Source: Candidatus Bipolaricaulota bacterium
Lineage (GTDB): Bacteria; Bipolaricaulota; Bipolaricaulia; RBG-16-55-9; DRXL01
Assembly (NCBI GenBank): GCA_026414955.1
Contig: JAOAIA010000013.1
Location: forward strand, 1-26,186
DNA: 26,186 nucleotides
Direction of reading: 5' to 3'
Shown: positions 1 through 5,211 of the stretch, in pieces
Position numbering within the stretch: position 1 is the stretch's first letter
Layout: each line of letters opens with the position of its first letter
Notes under the pieces: model-generated
What the model was told of the DNA's origin: nothing
Seen by the model: the letters and a program-made list of their open reading frames with translations, nothing else
Database searches by the model: none
Program-made: the position numbers and the translations under genes

Positions 1-1
1 G

Positions 2-67
2 CTGGCTTCCGGCTCCGACGACGATACCATCAAACTGTGGTACGTCGGCGACTTGGTGGGGAGGTGA
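2..67 (+). CDS. C-terminal end of a WD40-repeat protein (5' partial)
   Basis: The frame starting at base 2 reads LASGSDDDTIKLW and then stops at the TGA at 65-67. That is the classic end of a WD40 blade, with the SGSxDxTIKLW signature. Only 21 residues are in the window, so the size and partners of the protein cannot be judged. The stop lies about 35 bases before the GC-rich promoter cassette of the next gene. WD40 proteins fold as beta-propellers that act as interaction scaffolds. No more specific role is supported. Confidence 0.6.
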   Translation: MASGSDDDTIKLWYVGDLVGR

Positions 68-101
68 GGGAGGGGCTGTCAGGGCTGAGCTTGTCGCCGC
101 G

Positions 102-149
102 GCGGGCCGCGCGCGGCCTGCGGCCCGCTGCGGCGCCGTCTGGTATAAT
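102..149 (+). promoter_or_regulatory. Promoter cassette, copy A (palindrome plus extended -10)
   Basis: A perfect 9-bp inverted repeat, GCGGGCCGC (102-110) and GCGGCCCGC (120-128), precedes the extended -10 TGGTATAAT (141-149). No TTGACA-like -35 is seen; the palindrome covers the -35 position and could be an operator. The stretch from about 114 to 178 is shared with copies B and D. The strong -10 and its position upstream of 184-635 support a promoter; autoregulation by the antitoxin is inferred. Confidence 0.7.
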
Positions 150-183
150 AGCTGAAGATCGCCGAGCGCATCGAGGTGAACAC

Positions 184-393
184 ATGGCGAAGGTCGCAGT
201 GGAACTCGAGCTGGAACAACTAGCCCAGGCCATCCTGAAGCTGCCTCGTCCTGACCGCCAACGGCTCTGGAACCTCCTGGCGACTCTCGAAGAGGCTCAA
301 GACCCCGGTGCTCTCAAGGCCCTGCGCGAATCCGAAGCAGACGTCAAAGCCGGGCGCCTCTACACCCTCGCCGAGATCTTCGGCGATGAATGA
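184..393 (+). CDS. Antitoxin of a RelE/ParE-type toxin-antitoxin pair
   Basis: This 69-residue acidic protein begins MAKVAVELELEQLAQAIL and ends in a tail with AGRLYTLAEIFGDE. The C-terminal pattern (E-x-D-x-x-AGRxYxxxEIFG) is common in small antitoxins paired with RelE/ParE toxins. The ATG at 184 was chosen because GAGGTG at 173-178 gives a Shine-Dalgarno 5 bases upstream. A longer frame runs back to 37 but would cover the promoter cassette. The stop overlaps the toxin start by 4 bases (ATGA, 390-393), the usual antitoxin-first coupling. By family it should neutralise the toxin of 390-635 and repress the promoter. I see no recognisable DNA-binding fold, so the repressor part is inferred. Confidence 0.75.
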   Translation: MAKVAVELELEQLAQAILKLPRPDRQRLWNLLATLEEAQDPGALKALRESEADVKAGRLYTLAEIFGDE

Positions 394-635
394 CCCTCAA
401 GTTCACGAACCGGGCCAGAAAGGATTTACAGAAGCTGCCCCGGAAGGCTAAGGCCCAAGTGCGAGAAGCGATTCGCTTATTGGCTCGTGATCCCTACCGA
501 GGAATCAAGCTGTCCGGCCCCTGGGAGGGGTATCGCCGCGTGCGCAGCGGGGATTATCGCATTATCTATCGCATCTACGACGACGAGCTGATCGTGCACT
601 ACGTGCGTCCTAGGAAGGCCGCCTATCGGCGGTGA
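390..635 (+). CDS. RelE/ParE-superfamily toxin (type II TA)
   Basis: An 81-residue basic protein starting MTLKFTNRARKDLQKLP. It has the RelE/ParE layout: an N-terminal strand, a Lys/Arg-rich helical pair, then LSGPWEGYRRVRSGDYRIIY and a final strand ending in VHYVRPRKAAYRR. The RVRSGDYRIIYRI block is the family hallmark. RelE members cut mRNA on the ribosome, and ParE members poison gyrase. The motif looks more RelE/YoeB-like, but the subclass cannot be settled by eye. Its start overlaps the antitoxin stop. Of the four modules in this region, this is the only one in which both partners look full length and unbroken. Confidence 0.85.
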   Translation: MTLKFTNRARKDLQKLPRKAKAQVREAIRLLARDPYRGIKLSGPWEGYRRVRSGDYRIIYRIYDDELIVHYVRPRKAAYRR

Positions 636-674
636 CCCGATCTATGGCGATCCGGTGGGAAGGTAAGGCCGGGA

Positions 675-715
675 GCACGCGGCCTGCGGCCCGCTGCGGC
701 ACTGTCTGGTATAAT
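675..715 (+). promoter_or_regulatory. Promoter cassette, copy B
   Basis: GCGGCCTGCGGCCCGCTGCG (679-698) is identical to part of copy A and is followed by the extended -10 TGGTATAAT (707-715). The expected transcription start is about 722. A GTG follows at 724 and an ATG at 733, so the transcript should be nearly leaderless. Homology with copy D continues past the -10 into the first nine codons of the gene. Confidence 0.7.
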
Positions 716-723
716 AGCCCCCG

Positions 724-927
724 GTGAGACCTATGAAGATCGCGGAGCGCCTTGATCCTGAGGAGTTCATCCTCTCCTCGCTCACGCCGCGAGAGCGCCT
801 GGAGGCTGCCCTCAATCTGGCTCGCCACGCCTTCCAGGATACCACCTTGACGATGGAGGATATCCAAGCTGCCATTGAGAAAGTCCGCCGCCGCCTCACG
901 CAGCGCCGCACCAAGAGTCGTCGTTGA
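724..927 (+). CDS. Small protein before a PIN-domain gene, probable antitoxin
   Basis: A 67-residue protein (64 if the ATG at 733 is used). It begins MRPMKIAERLDPEEFILSSL and continues with a TPRERLEAALNLA helix, an LTMEDIQAAIEKVRRR helix and a basic end. Position and size match antitoxins that precede COG1569-type PIN toxins. The fold is not recognised directly. There is no Shine-Dalgarno upstream of either start, and the GTG lies 9 bases after the -10, so leaderless translation is likely. The first codons are shared with the DUF433 relic at 2009, while the rest is unrelated. It overlaps the following PIN gene by 53 bases if that gene starts at the TTG at 875. Confidence 0.6.
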   Translation: MRPMKIAERLDPEEFILSSLTPRERLEAALNLARHAFQDTTLTMEDIQAAIEKVRRRLTQRRTKSRR

Positions 928-1324
928 TACCAACGTCCTGATCTCGGCATTCGCCTTTGGCGGAACCCCGGCTGAAGCCATCCGCCGTGCGGCTCCTAAC
1001 GTGTGGGTCTCGCCGCCACTGCTGCAAGAATATCGTGAAGTGCCCCAGGAGCTGTGGGCCTCCGGTAAGATCACGCGCGCCCAGCTTCAAGCGTTGCTGG
1101 CGGGGATCGCCAGCTTTGTCGCATACGCGCGCATGGTGCGCCCGCATAAGCGCTTGGCGATCTGCCGCGATCCTGAGGACAACAGGGTATTAGAATGCTG
1201 TCGTGCCGCGCGAGCGCGCTTCTTGATCACCGGAGATCGTGATCTGCTGGAGCTGGATCCACCAAGCGCTTCACGAGGTGAGCTTGAGGAGGCTGCGCAT
1301 TCTCAGTCCGCGGGCTTTTATTGA
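875..1324 (+). CDS. PIN-domain toxin (COG1569-like), probably frameshifted at its C-terminus
   Basis: The core reads RVVVDTNVLISAFAFGG, then LLQEYREVPQEL, then AICRDPEDNRVLECC and FLITGDRDLLELDP. It therefore carries the four acidic residues expected of a PIN metal-dependent ribonuclease. Only a TTG at 875 provides a start; residues 1-14 look like unrelated extension. After GDRDLLELDP the tail in this frame is unlike the family and stops at 1324. The +1 frame from about 1263 reads LRRLRILSPRAFIERV and stops at 1352, the normal family ending. A single-base indel between about 1258 and 1287 is the likely cause. The nuclease core should remain intact. The partner is the upstream 724-927 protein. 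Confidence 0.75.
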   Translation: MRKSAAASRSAAPRVVVDTNVLISAFAFGGTPAEAIRRAAPNVWVSPPLLQEYREVPQELWASGKITRAQLQALLAGIASFVAYARMVRPHKRLAICRDPEDNRVLECCRAARARFLITGDRDLLELDPPSASRGELEEAAHSQSAGFY

Positions 1325-1394
1325 AAGGGTGGGCGATCTGCCGCAAAGATGAGGGAGAAGCTCTCAGCAGCGGCAAGGCAGGCTAGGGGCACGC

Positions 1395-1426
1395 TGCGCG
1401 CGGCCTGCGGCCCCCTCGGGTATAAT
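1395..1426 (+). promoter_or_regulatory. Promoter cassette, copy C (short)
   Basis: TGCGCGCGGCCTGCGGCCCC (1395-1414) keeps the GC-rich half of copies A and B, and TATAAT follows at 1421-1426. The TGTCTGG spacer and the downstream KIAER codons are missing. The -10 is 23 bases from the ATG at 1450, with AAAGGAG at 1435-1441 as ribosome binding site. This module therefore has a normal leader, unlike B and D. Confidence 0.6.
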
Positions 1427-1449
1427 AAAACCAGAAAGGAGTCCCTGCG

Positions 1450-1653
1450 ATGACGAAGATTAGGAAGCAATTCGTCGTCAATGAGCGCAACGAGCCTGTA
1501 GCTGTCTTGCTCGATCTTGAAACCTTTCGCCAGATCGAGCAGCTCCTCGAAGATTATGCCCTCGGGCAAAGTATAAGAGCCGTCGAGGATGAGCCAGCCC
1601 TCGCTCACGAAGCTGCCCGCCAGCGCTACGCGCGCTTGAAAAAAGCTCGGTGA
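1450..1653 (+). CDS. Phd/YefM-like antitoxin
   Basis: A 67-residue protein starting MTKIRKQFVVNERNEPVAVL, followed by LDLETFRQIEQLLEDYALGQ. That is the Phd/YefM-type beginning (a strand, a turn, V-x-V-x-L-D-x-E-x-F, then a helix). The last third is acidic then basic (ARLKKAR), as in toxin-wrapping tails. Start support is good: AAAGGAG sits 8 bases upstream. It precedes the relic RelE toxin at 1660 by 6 bases. The family dimer binds the promoter palindrome and the toxin; here the toxin appears broken, so this may be a solitary antitoxin. Confidence 0.75.
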   Translation: MTKIRKQFVVNERNEPVAVLLDLETFRQIEQLLEDYALGQSIRAVEDEPALAHEAARQRYARLKKAR

Positions 1654-1659
1654 CAAATA

Positions 1660-1912
1660 TTGAGCTGGCGAGTTGCCTATAAGCCCACGTTTCTTAGAGA
1701 GTTGGCCCGGCTCCCTACAGAGCTGCGCCAACGCATAGAAGTCTTCGCGTTTGAAGAGATGCCTAAGACGACAAATCCCTACGCCGTAGCCGAGAAGCTG
1801 CGGGGATACCGAGAATACTATAAAGTGAGCTTTGGAGACTATCGCGCGGGCAAGGTGTATTGAGTTCTGCCGCGTCTTGCATCGTCGTGAGATCTATCGC
1901 TATTTCCCTTGA
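1660..1912 (+). pseudogene. RelE-family toxin, frameshifted by a small deletion
   Basis: The frame opens with TTG at 1660 and reads SWRVAYKPTFLRELARLP, then REYYKVSFGDYRAG. This is a clear RelE toxin, but it stops at 1863 after KVY. The missing end is present in another frame from about 1860: IEFCRVLHRREIYRYFP, ending at TGA 1910-1912. That string is the standard family C-terminus. Compared with relatives, a few codons plus a frame change seem lost between DYRAG and IEF. The truncated 67-residue product would lack the last strand and the catalytic-side residues, so it is probably inactive. Its antitoxin at 1450 is intact. Confidence 0.75.
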
Positions 1913-1955
1913 GCCAGTCTCGTGATGAGCGATCAGCGCTGGGCGGGCTGGGGGC

Positions 1956-2001
1956 GTGCCGCGTGTGGCCCGCGTCTCACTGCGGTGCTGTCTGGTATAA
2001 T
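1956..2001 (+). promoter_or_regulatory. Promoter cassette, copy D
   Basis: The GC-rich block (GTGTGGCCCGCGTCTCACTG, 1963-1982) has diverged from A and B, but TGCTGTCTGGTATAATAGCC (1987-2006) is nearly identical to B. The extended -10 TATAAT is at 1996-2001, and a GTG start lies at 2009. The expected transcription start is therefore on or next to the start codon, giving a leaderless mRNA. Confidence 0.7.
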
Positions 2002-2008
2002 AGCCCCG

Positions 2009-2218
2009 GTGAGACCTAGGAAGATCGCGGAGCGCATCGAGGTGGATCCCCATATCTGCCACGGCAAGCCCCGCTTCGCCGGCACACGAGTGCCGGTCCA
2101 CATGGTGCTCGGCTTGCTCGCCAGCGGCCTCCCCCCAGAGGAGATCATCCGTGATTACTACGACCACCTCTCACGAAGGAGGACATCCTCACGCTCCATG
2201 AGGTTCCGTTGGCGATAA
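2009..2218 (+). pseudogene. DUF433 antitoxin-like gene with a 2-base frameshift
   Basis: From the GTG at 2009 the protein reads MRPRKIAERIEVDPHICHGK, then PRFAGTRVPVHMVLGLLASG and LPPEEIIRDYYDHL. This is a textbook DUF433 domain, a small winged-helix-type protein often paired with a PIN-like toxin. After DHL the frame turns to SRRRTSSRSM and stops at 2218. Removing two bases of the CTCTC run at 2168-2172 restores the usual LTKEDIL continuation. No intact DUF5615/PIN-like partner follows; beyond 2220 the sequence runs into an unrelated transporter relic on the other strand. Loss of the final helix makes a functional product doubtful. Confidence 0.75.
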
Positions 2219-2263
2219 CAGCGACATCCGCTGGCTTTACGAGGATGCTATAGCATTTGCAAG

Positions 2264-2545
2264 CTATGGCCTCACCATCAGCCAGATTACGCTGATCGCC
2301 ATCGTCGCTATGGTCAGCGGCAGCCCAACTCTCAGATACGTCCAAAAACTTATGTGCACGCCACGCTGCGCCGCGATCTCTAAAACGATCAAATTCGCAG
2401 CCGACCCGATGATCGTCAAGTTGCCCGCCAGCGTCGAGGCCATCGCTAGCACCAGCCAGCTCTCGGAGCCTGCCCCCGCATGGACTAATATGGGCGCCAG
2501 CAGCAGCACCGCGGGAACGTTGCTGACAAGATTGCTGATAATCAC
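2264..2545 (-). pseudogene. C-terminal relic of an ArsB/NhaD-type anion transporter
   Basis: Read on the minus strand, 93 residues match the last part of the ion-transporter superfamily: SNLVSNVPAVLLLAPIL, then LAMASTLAGNLTIIGSAANL, then FWTYLRVGLPLTI. The family is normally over 400 residues with 10-12 membrane segments; only the last two or three remain. The stop codon looks natural. Sequence before 2545 (minus-strand sense) is interrupted by a stop and has no homologous continuation. There is no promoter or ribosome binding site for it. I read it as a truncated remnant left by a rearrangement. Confidence 0.75.
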
Positions 2546-2617
2546 CCTATGAGCGCGATGAGGTCGTCCATAGCTCGATGAGCGTTAACTTTAGAGCAAA
2601 ATCTTTGGGGCGTCAAA

Positions 2618-2646
2618 TTGACAGCGCCTGTGCTATCGCGTATAGT
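2618..2646 (+). promoter_or_regulatory. Sigma-70-type promoter of the DinB-family gene
   Basis: TTGACA (2618-2623) and TATAGT (2641-2646) are separated by exactly 17 bases. AAGGAG at 2662-2667 then leads to the ATG at 2677. This is one of the best-looking promoters in the window. Confidence 0.8.
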
Positions 2647-2676
2647 GAAGGGACTCTCTCCAAGGAGCTGATCGCT

Positions 2677-3114
2677 ATGGACGTGCGCGAGACGGAGATC
2701 AAGCGCATCGAGAAGATCTCAGAGTTGCTGTTGAAAGCAGCGCGAGCGGTGCCCAAAGAGAAAGCAAATTGGAAGCCCATGCCTACGGGGAAATCGGCGC
2801 ACGAGATCCTGGCCCATCTAGGGATGGCAAACTCGTTCTTTGCAGCCCTGCTGAAGGGTGCAGCGCCCGCTCAGATGAGCGAGCCGAAAACGTATGAGGA
2901 AGCCCTCAAGCTCTTTGAACAGTCCAAAGCCGAGCTGACCCAGACGATTCGCTCCATTGACCCAACACAGTTTAATGAGAAGCGCACCATGCCCTGGGGC
3001 GAAGAGCGCTCGATCAAAGACCTGATCACGAGTCCGATGCCTCATATGGCGTACCACTGGGGGCAGATCGCGTACTTGCAAACCCTGTGGGGGGACCAAG
3101 AGAATCGCTTTTAA
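2677..3114 (+). CDS. DinB-family putative metal-dependent protein
   Basis: A 145-residue protein with a DinB/YfiT-like four-helix layout. It has SAHEILAHLGMANSFFAALL in the middle and MPHMAYHWGQIAYLQTLWG near the end. The family binds a divalent metal with three histidines. Here H48 (SAHEILAHL), H52 or another nearby position, and H130 or H134 (PHMAYHWGQ) could fill that role. Biochemical roles of members vary (thiol transferases, DNA-damage-inducible proteins), so no substrate is proposed. The start at 2677 is preferred over an upstream ATG at 2578 because the promoter and the AAGGAG site lie between them. It stands alone, between relic genes, with its own promoter. Confidence 0.8.
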   Translation: MDVRETEIKRIEKISELLLKAARAVPKEKANWKPMPTGKSAHEILAHLGMANSFFAALLKGAAPAQMSEPKTYEEALKLFEQSKAELTQTIRSIDPTQFNEKRTMPWGEERSIKDLITSPMPHMAYHWGQIAYLQTLWGDQENRF

Positions 3115-3144
3115 AGTATTGGCTTTGTAGAAATCCTTGAGCGG

Positions 3145-3178
3145 GGGGATCACCGTCGAGAATGAGACGGTGATCCCC
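3145..3178. repeat. Perfect 13-bp stem-loop after the DinB gene
   Basis: GGGGATCACCGTC (3145-3157) pairs perfectly with GACGGTGATCCCC (3166-3178) around an 8-base loop. It begins 31 bases after the DinB-family stop. No T-tract follows on either strand, so it is not a standard intrinsic terminator. It may stabilise the 3' end or be a trace of a mobile repeat. Confidence 0.7.
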
Positions 3179-3255
3179 GATAAAGCATCCCTCCCAGCTC
3201 CACCCGGTTGCCTAAGTCTGCCTGCAGCGAGCAAGCCAGCGCGTCAAGCCCTACC

Positions 3256-3345
3256 CACGAGCTGGAGGAGCATCTTCGCGAGATGCCTCGCATCCGAGAG
3301 GCCTTGGGCTTGACGCAGGTGCCGTACTGCTACATCCAAACCCCT
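3256..3345 (+). pseudogene. Short transposase relic (N-terminal region)
   Basis: The open frame from 3208 contains LEEHLREMPRIREALGLTQV followed by PYCYIQ. This resembles the region of IS4/IS5-like transposases in which a helix ending R-x-x-LGL-x-x-VP precedes the YSTIQ-type turn. Nothing of the DDE catalytic core is present. Continuity breaks at about 3345, where a different family begins. I see no terminal inverted repeats that would define an element. The assignment rests on a short motif. Confidence 0.4.
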
Positions 3346-3468
3346 TCGTACTTGAAGGCTTCCGGCTATCACGTGGCGCTGCTGCTGAGCTTCGGCAGTC
3401 GTCAGTTGCAGACGAAGCGGTTGGTGTATAGAATCGTGGAAGGCGCGGAAGAGCACGGAGATCGCTGA
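3337..3468 (+). pseudogene. C-terminal relic of a GxxExxY-family protein
   Basis: In the same frame as the transposase-like piece, the sequence reads YLKASGYHVALLLSFGSRQL and then QTKRLVYRIVE. This is the standard ending of GxxExxY proteins (about 120-130 residues, PD-(D/E)XK-like fold), with NFGS replaced by SFGS. The GxxExxY signature and the rest of the domain are absent. The usual QxxxYL start of this segment is replaced by CYIQTPSYL, so the fusion point lies around 3337-3349. Genes of this family are often scattered as solitary or relic copies. A functional product is unlikely. Confidence 0.65.
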
Positions 3469-3520
3469 AGGGAAGACTTTTTTCCGCGCTTTCCGTTCCT
3501 TCAGCGTCCTCCGCGATTCT
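3430..3520. repeat. Imperfect inverted repeat between the GxxExxY relic and mobB
   Basis: AGAATCGTGGAAGGCGCGGA at 3430-3449 is mirrored by the sequence ending CCGCGATTCT at 3520. The reverse complement of the right arm starts AGAATCGCGGAGGACGCTGA. About 19 of the first 23 positions match. A TTTTTT run (3478-3483) lies between the arms. The repeat abuts the mobB ATG and overlaps the end of the GxxExxY relic, so it may be an end of the element that carried that gene. Confidence 0.5.
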
Positions 3521-3976
3521 ATGACCCCGTGTATAGCTGTCGTCGGCCCCAGCGGCTCCGGCAAAACTACGCTCATGACCGGGCTTATAAAAGTTCTGAC
3601 AGCCCGTGGCTATCGCGTCGGCGCGATCAAACACACCCATCACGACTTCGAGATAGACCATCCCGGCAAAGACTCGGTCGCGCTGAAAGCCGCGGGAGCC
3701 GTGACAGTTGCACTCGTCGCGCCGCACAAGCTCGCCCTCGTCAGCGATCTGGTGCAAGAGCCTTCCCTAGAAGAGCTTCTCTCTCGATATTTTAACGCTG
3801 TTCAGCTTGTGCTGGTAGAGGGCTTGAAGCACTCAGCGCTCCCCAAAATTCTCTTGGTAGAGGGCGCGTCTCCCTTCGCGGTCTCCAACGTGTTGACGAG
3901 CGTGCCCGCGCGACGCTTCGGCCCAGAAGAGATCGAACAGCTCGCTGATCTCTTAGAGAAGAGATTTCTGCGATGA
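3521..3976 (+). CDS. mobB: Molybdopterin-guanine dinucleotide biosynthesis protein MobB
   Basis: A 151-residue P-loop protein. The Walker A motif GPSGSGKTT is at residues 9-17, followed by LIKVLTARGYRVGAIKHTHH and the DHPGKDSVALKAAGA segment that is typical of MobB. Length matches the family (150-175). MobB binds GTP and helps MobA attach the nucleotide to molybdopterin; no mobA is in the window. The ATG at 3521 sits directly after the inverted repeat and has no good Shine-Dalgarno. The stop overlaps the moeA start (ATGA, 3973-3976), so the two are coupled. Context in a Moco cluster supports the call. Confidence 0.92.
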   Translation: MTPCIAVVGPSGSGKTTLMTGLIKVLTARGYRVGAIKHTHHDFEIDHPGKDSVALKAAGAVTVALVAPHKLALVSDLVQEPSLEELLSRYFNAVQLVLVEGLKHSALPKILLVEGASPFAVSNVLTSVPARRFGPEEIEQLADLLEKRFLR

Positions 3977-5211
3977 GGACATTTCAAACAAAAAAACTCG
4001 ATGAGGCGATCTCACTTGCTCTGGCGCACGTCGAGCCGATCACGGAGAGCGAGAGCATCCCGACGACCGATTCCTTCGGGCGTGTGCTCGCGGAAGATAT
4101 CCTCTGCCCCGAAGATCTCCCCGGCTTTGCTCGGTCAGCGATGGACGGCTACGCCGTGCGCGCTCAAGACACAGCCGGGGCAAGTCGTGAGCACCCTGTC
4201 ACCCTGAGGATAATCGGCTCGGTCGAGATGGGCCAGGACCCGCGCACGCTGCCCGATCTGCTTCCAGGAGAGGCGTGCGAGATTCCCACGGGCGGCCCCA
4301 TGCCCCCCAGCGCAGATGCCGTCATCATGCTCGAAGAGACCGCGCGACAGAATAACGACGTCGTGCAGCTCTTCTCGGCAGTGACGCCGGGGACGCACGT
4401 GCTCGCAGCAGACTCCGACTTCCGACGCGGCGAGCTGGTCTTCAAAGCGGGGCACAAACTCCGCGCCGTAGACATCGGGGCGCTCTTAGCTATGGGGATT
4501 TTGTCAGTGAGAGTCTATCGGCGCGTGCGGGTAGGGATCATCAGCACCGGCTCGGAGCTTGTCGAAGCCCACGAAAAGATTCGTCTCGGGCAGGTGCGCC
4601 AGATCAACTCCCATATCTTGCGCGGGCTGATCGAATCGCAAAGCGCGCAGAGTCTCTTTTTTGGGATCGTGCCCGATGAGAGAGAAAAGATTCGTGCAGC
4701 GGTGCAGCACGCCGTGAGCGAGTCTGATATGGTGCTGCTCTCTGGGGGATCGTCGGTGGGAGCGCGCGACTGGACACTCCAAATCCTTCAAGACCTGGGT
4801 CAGGTCTTCGTGCATGGGCTGCAGATCAGGCCGGGCAAGCCCACGATCTGTGCGATCATAGAGAGAAAACCCGTGATGGGGCTGCCGGGCAACCCCGTCT
4901 CGTGTGCGCTTGTCTTTGAGAAATTTGTGCGGCCGGTGCTGGCGCGGCGCAGCGGACTCAAAGTCTTATTGCCGTCGCACAGATTAGCATCGGCGCAGCT
5001 TATCCAGACGGTGCGCTCCGCCGTCGGGAGAGAAGACTTTGTTGCCGTGCGCGTGAGAATAGACGAAGCAGACGGGACGCTCTACGCCGAACCGATCTTA
5101 GGGCATTCTCATAATATCTCGACGTTGGCGCGGGCTGACGGGATCGTGCGCATCCCTGCGGAGCTTGAGGAGATCCCTGAAGGGGCACAAGTCTGGGTGG
5201 AGTTGCTATGA
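3973..5211 (+). CDS. moeA: Molybdopterin molybdenumtransferase MoeA (first copy)
   Basis: A 412-residue MoeA of normal length. It carries the conserved SAMDGYAV block (Asp near residue 58), the PTGGPMPPSADAVIM block, an IISTGSELVE start of the MoaB-like domain III, GGSSVGARDW around residues 258-267, RPGKPT and GLPGNPVS. MoeA hydrolyses adenylated molybdopterin and inserts molybdate to give Moco. All motifs usually tied to activity are present, so this looks like the canonical enzyme. It overlaps mobB upstream and a second moeA-like gene downstream by 4 bases each, indicating one polycistronic message. Confidence 0.93.
   Translation: MRTFQTKKLDEAISLALAHVEPITESESIPTTDSFGRVLAEDILCPEDLPGFARSAMDGYAVRAQDTAGASREHPVTLRIIGSVEMGQDPRTLPDLLPGEACEIPTGGPMPPSADAVIMLEETARQNNDVVQLFSAVTPGTHVLAADSDFRRGELVFKAGHKLRAVDIGALLAMGILSVRVYRRVRVGIISTGSELVEAHEKIRLGQVRQINSHILRGLIESQSAQSLFFGIVPDEREKIRAAVQHAVSESDMVLLSGGSSVGARDWTLQILQDLGQVFVHGLQIRPGKPTICAIIERKPVMGLPGNPVSCALVFEKFVRPVLARRSGLKVLLPSHRLASAQLIQTVRSAVGREDFVAVRVRIDEADGTLYAEPILGHSHNISTLARADGIVRIPAELEEIPEGAQVWVELL

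Noticed and set aside
37..183. Upstream extension of the first antitoxin to a start at 37
   Set aside because: It would translate the palindrome and the -10 of the promoter cassette; the ATG at 184 has a Shine-Dalgarno.
102..2045. CRISPR array in the repeated blocks
   Set aside because: There are only four imperfect copies, 560-710 bases apart and each followed by a gene. There are no short regular spacers.
3145..3178. Intrinsic terminator after the DinB gene
   Set aside because: The stem is perfect, but no T-tract follows on either strand. It is listed only as a stem-loop.
3251..3757. 168-codon open frame on the minus strand across the mobB start
   Set aside because: It runs through the relic region and is antisense to the mobB Walker A motif. 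No family match or ribosome site is seen.
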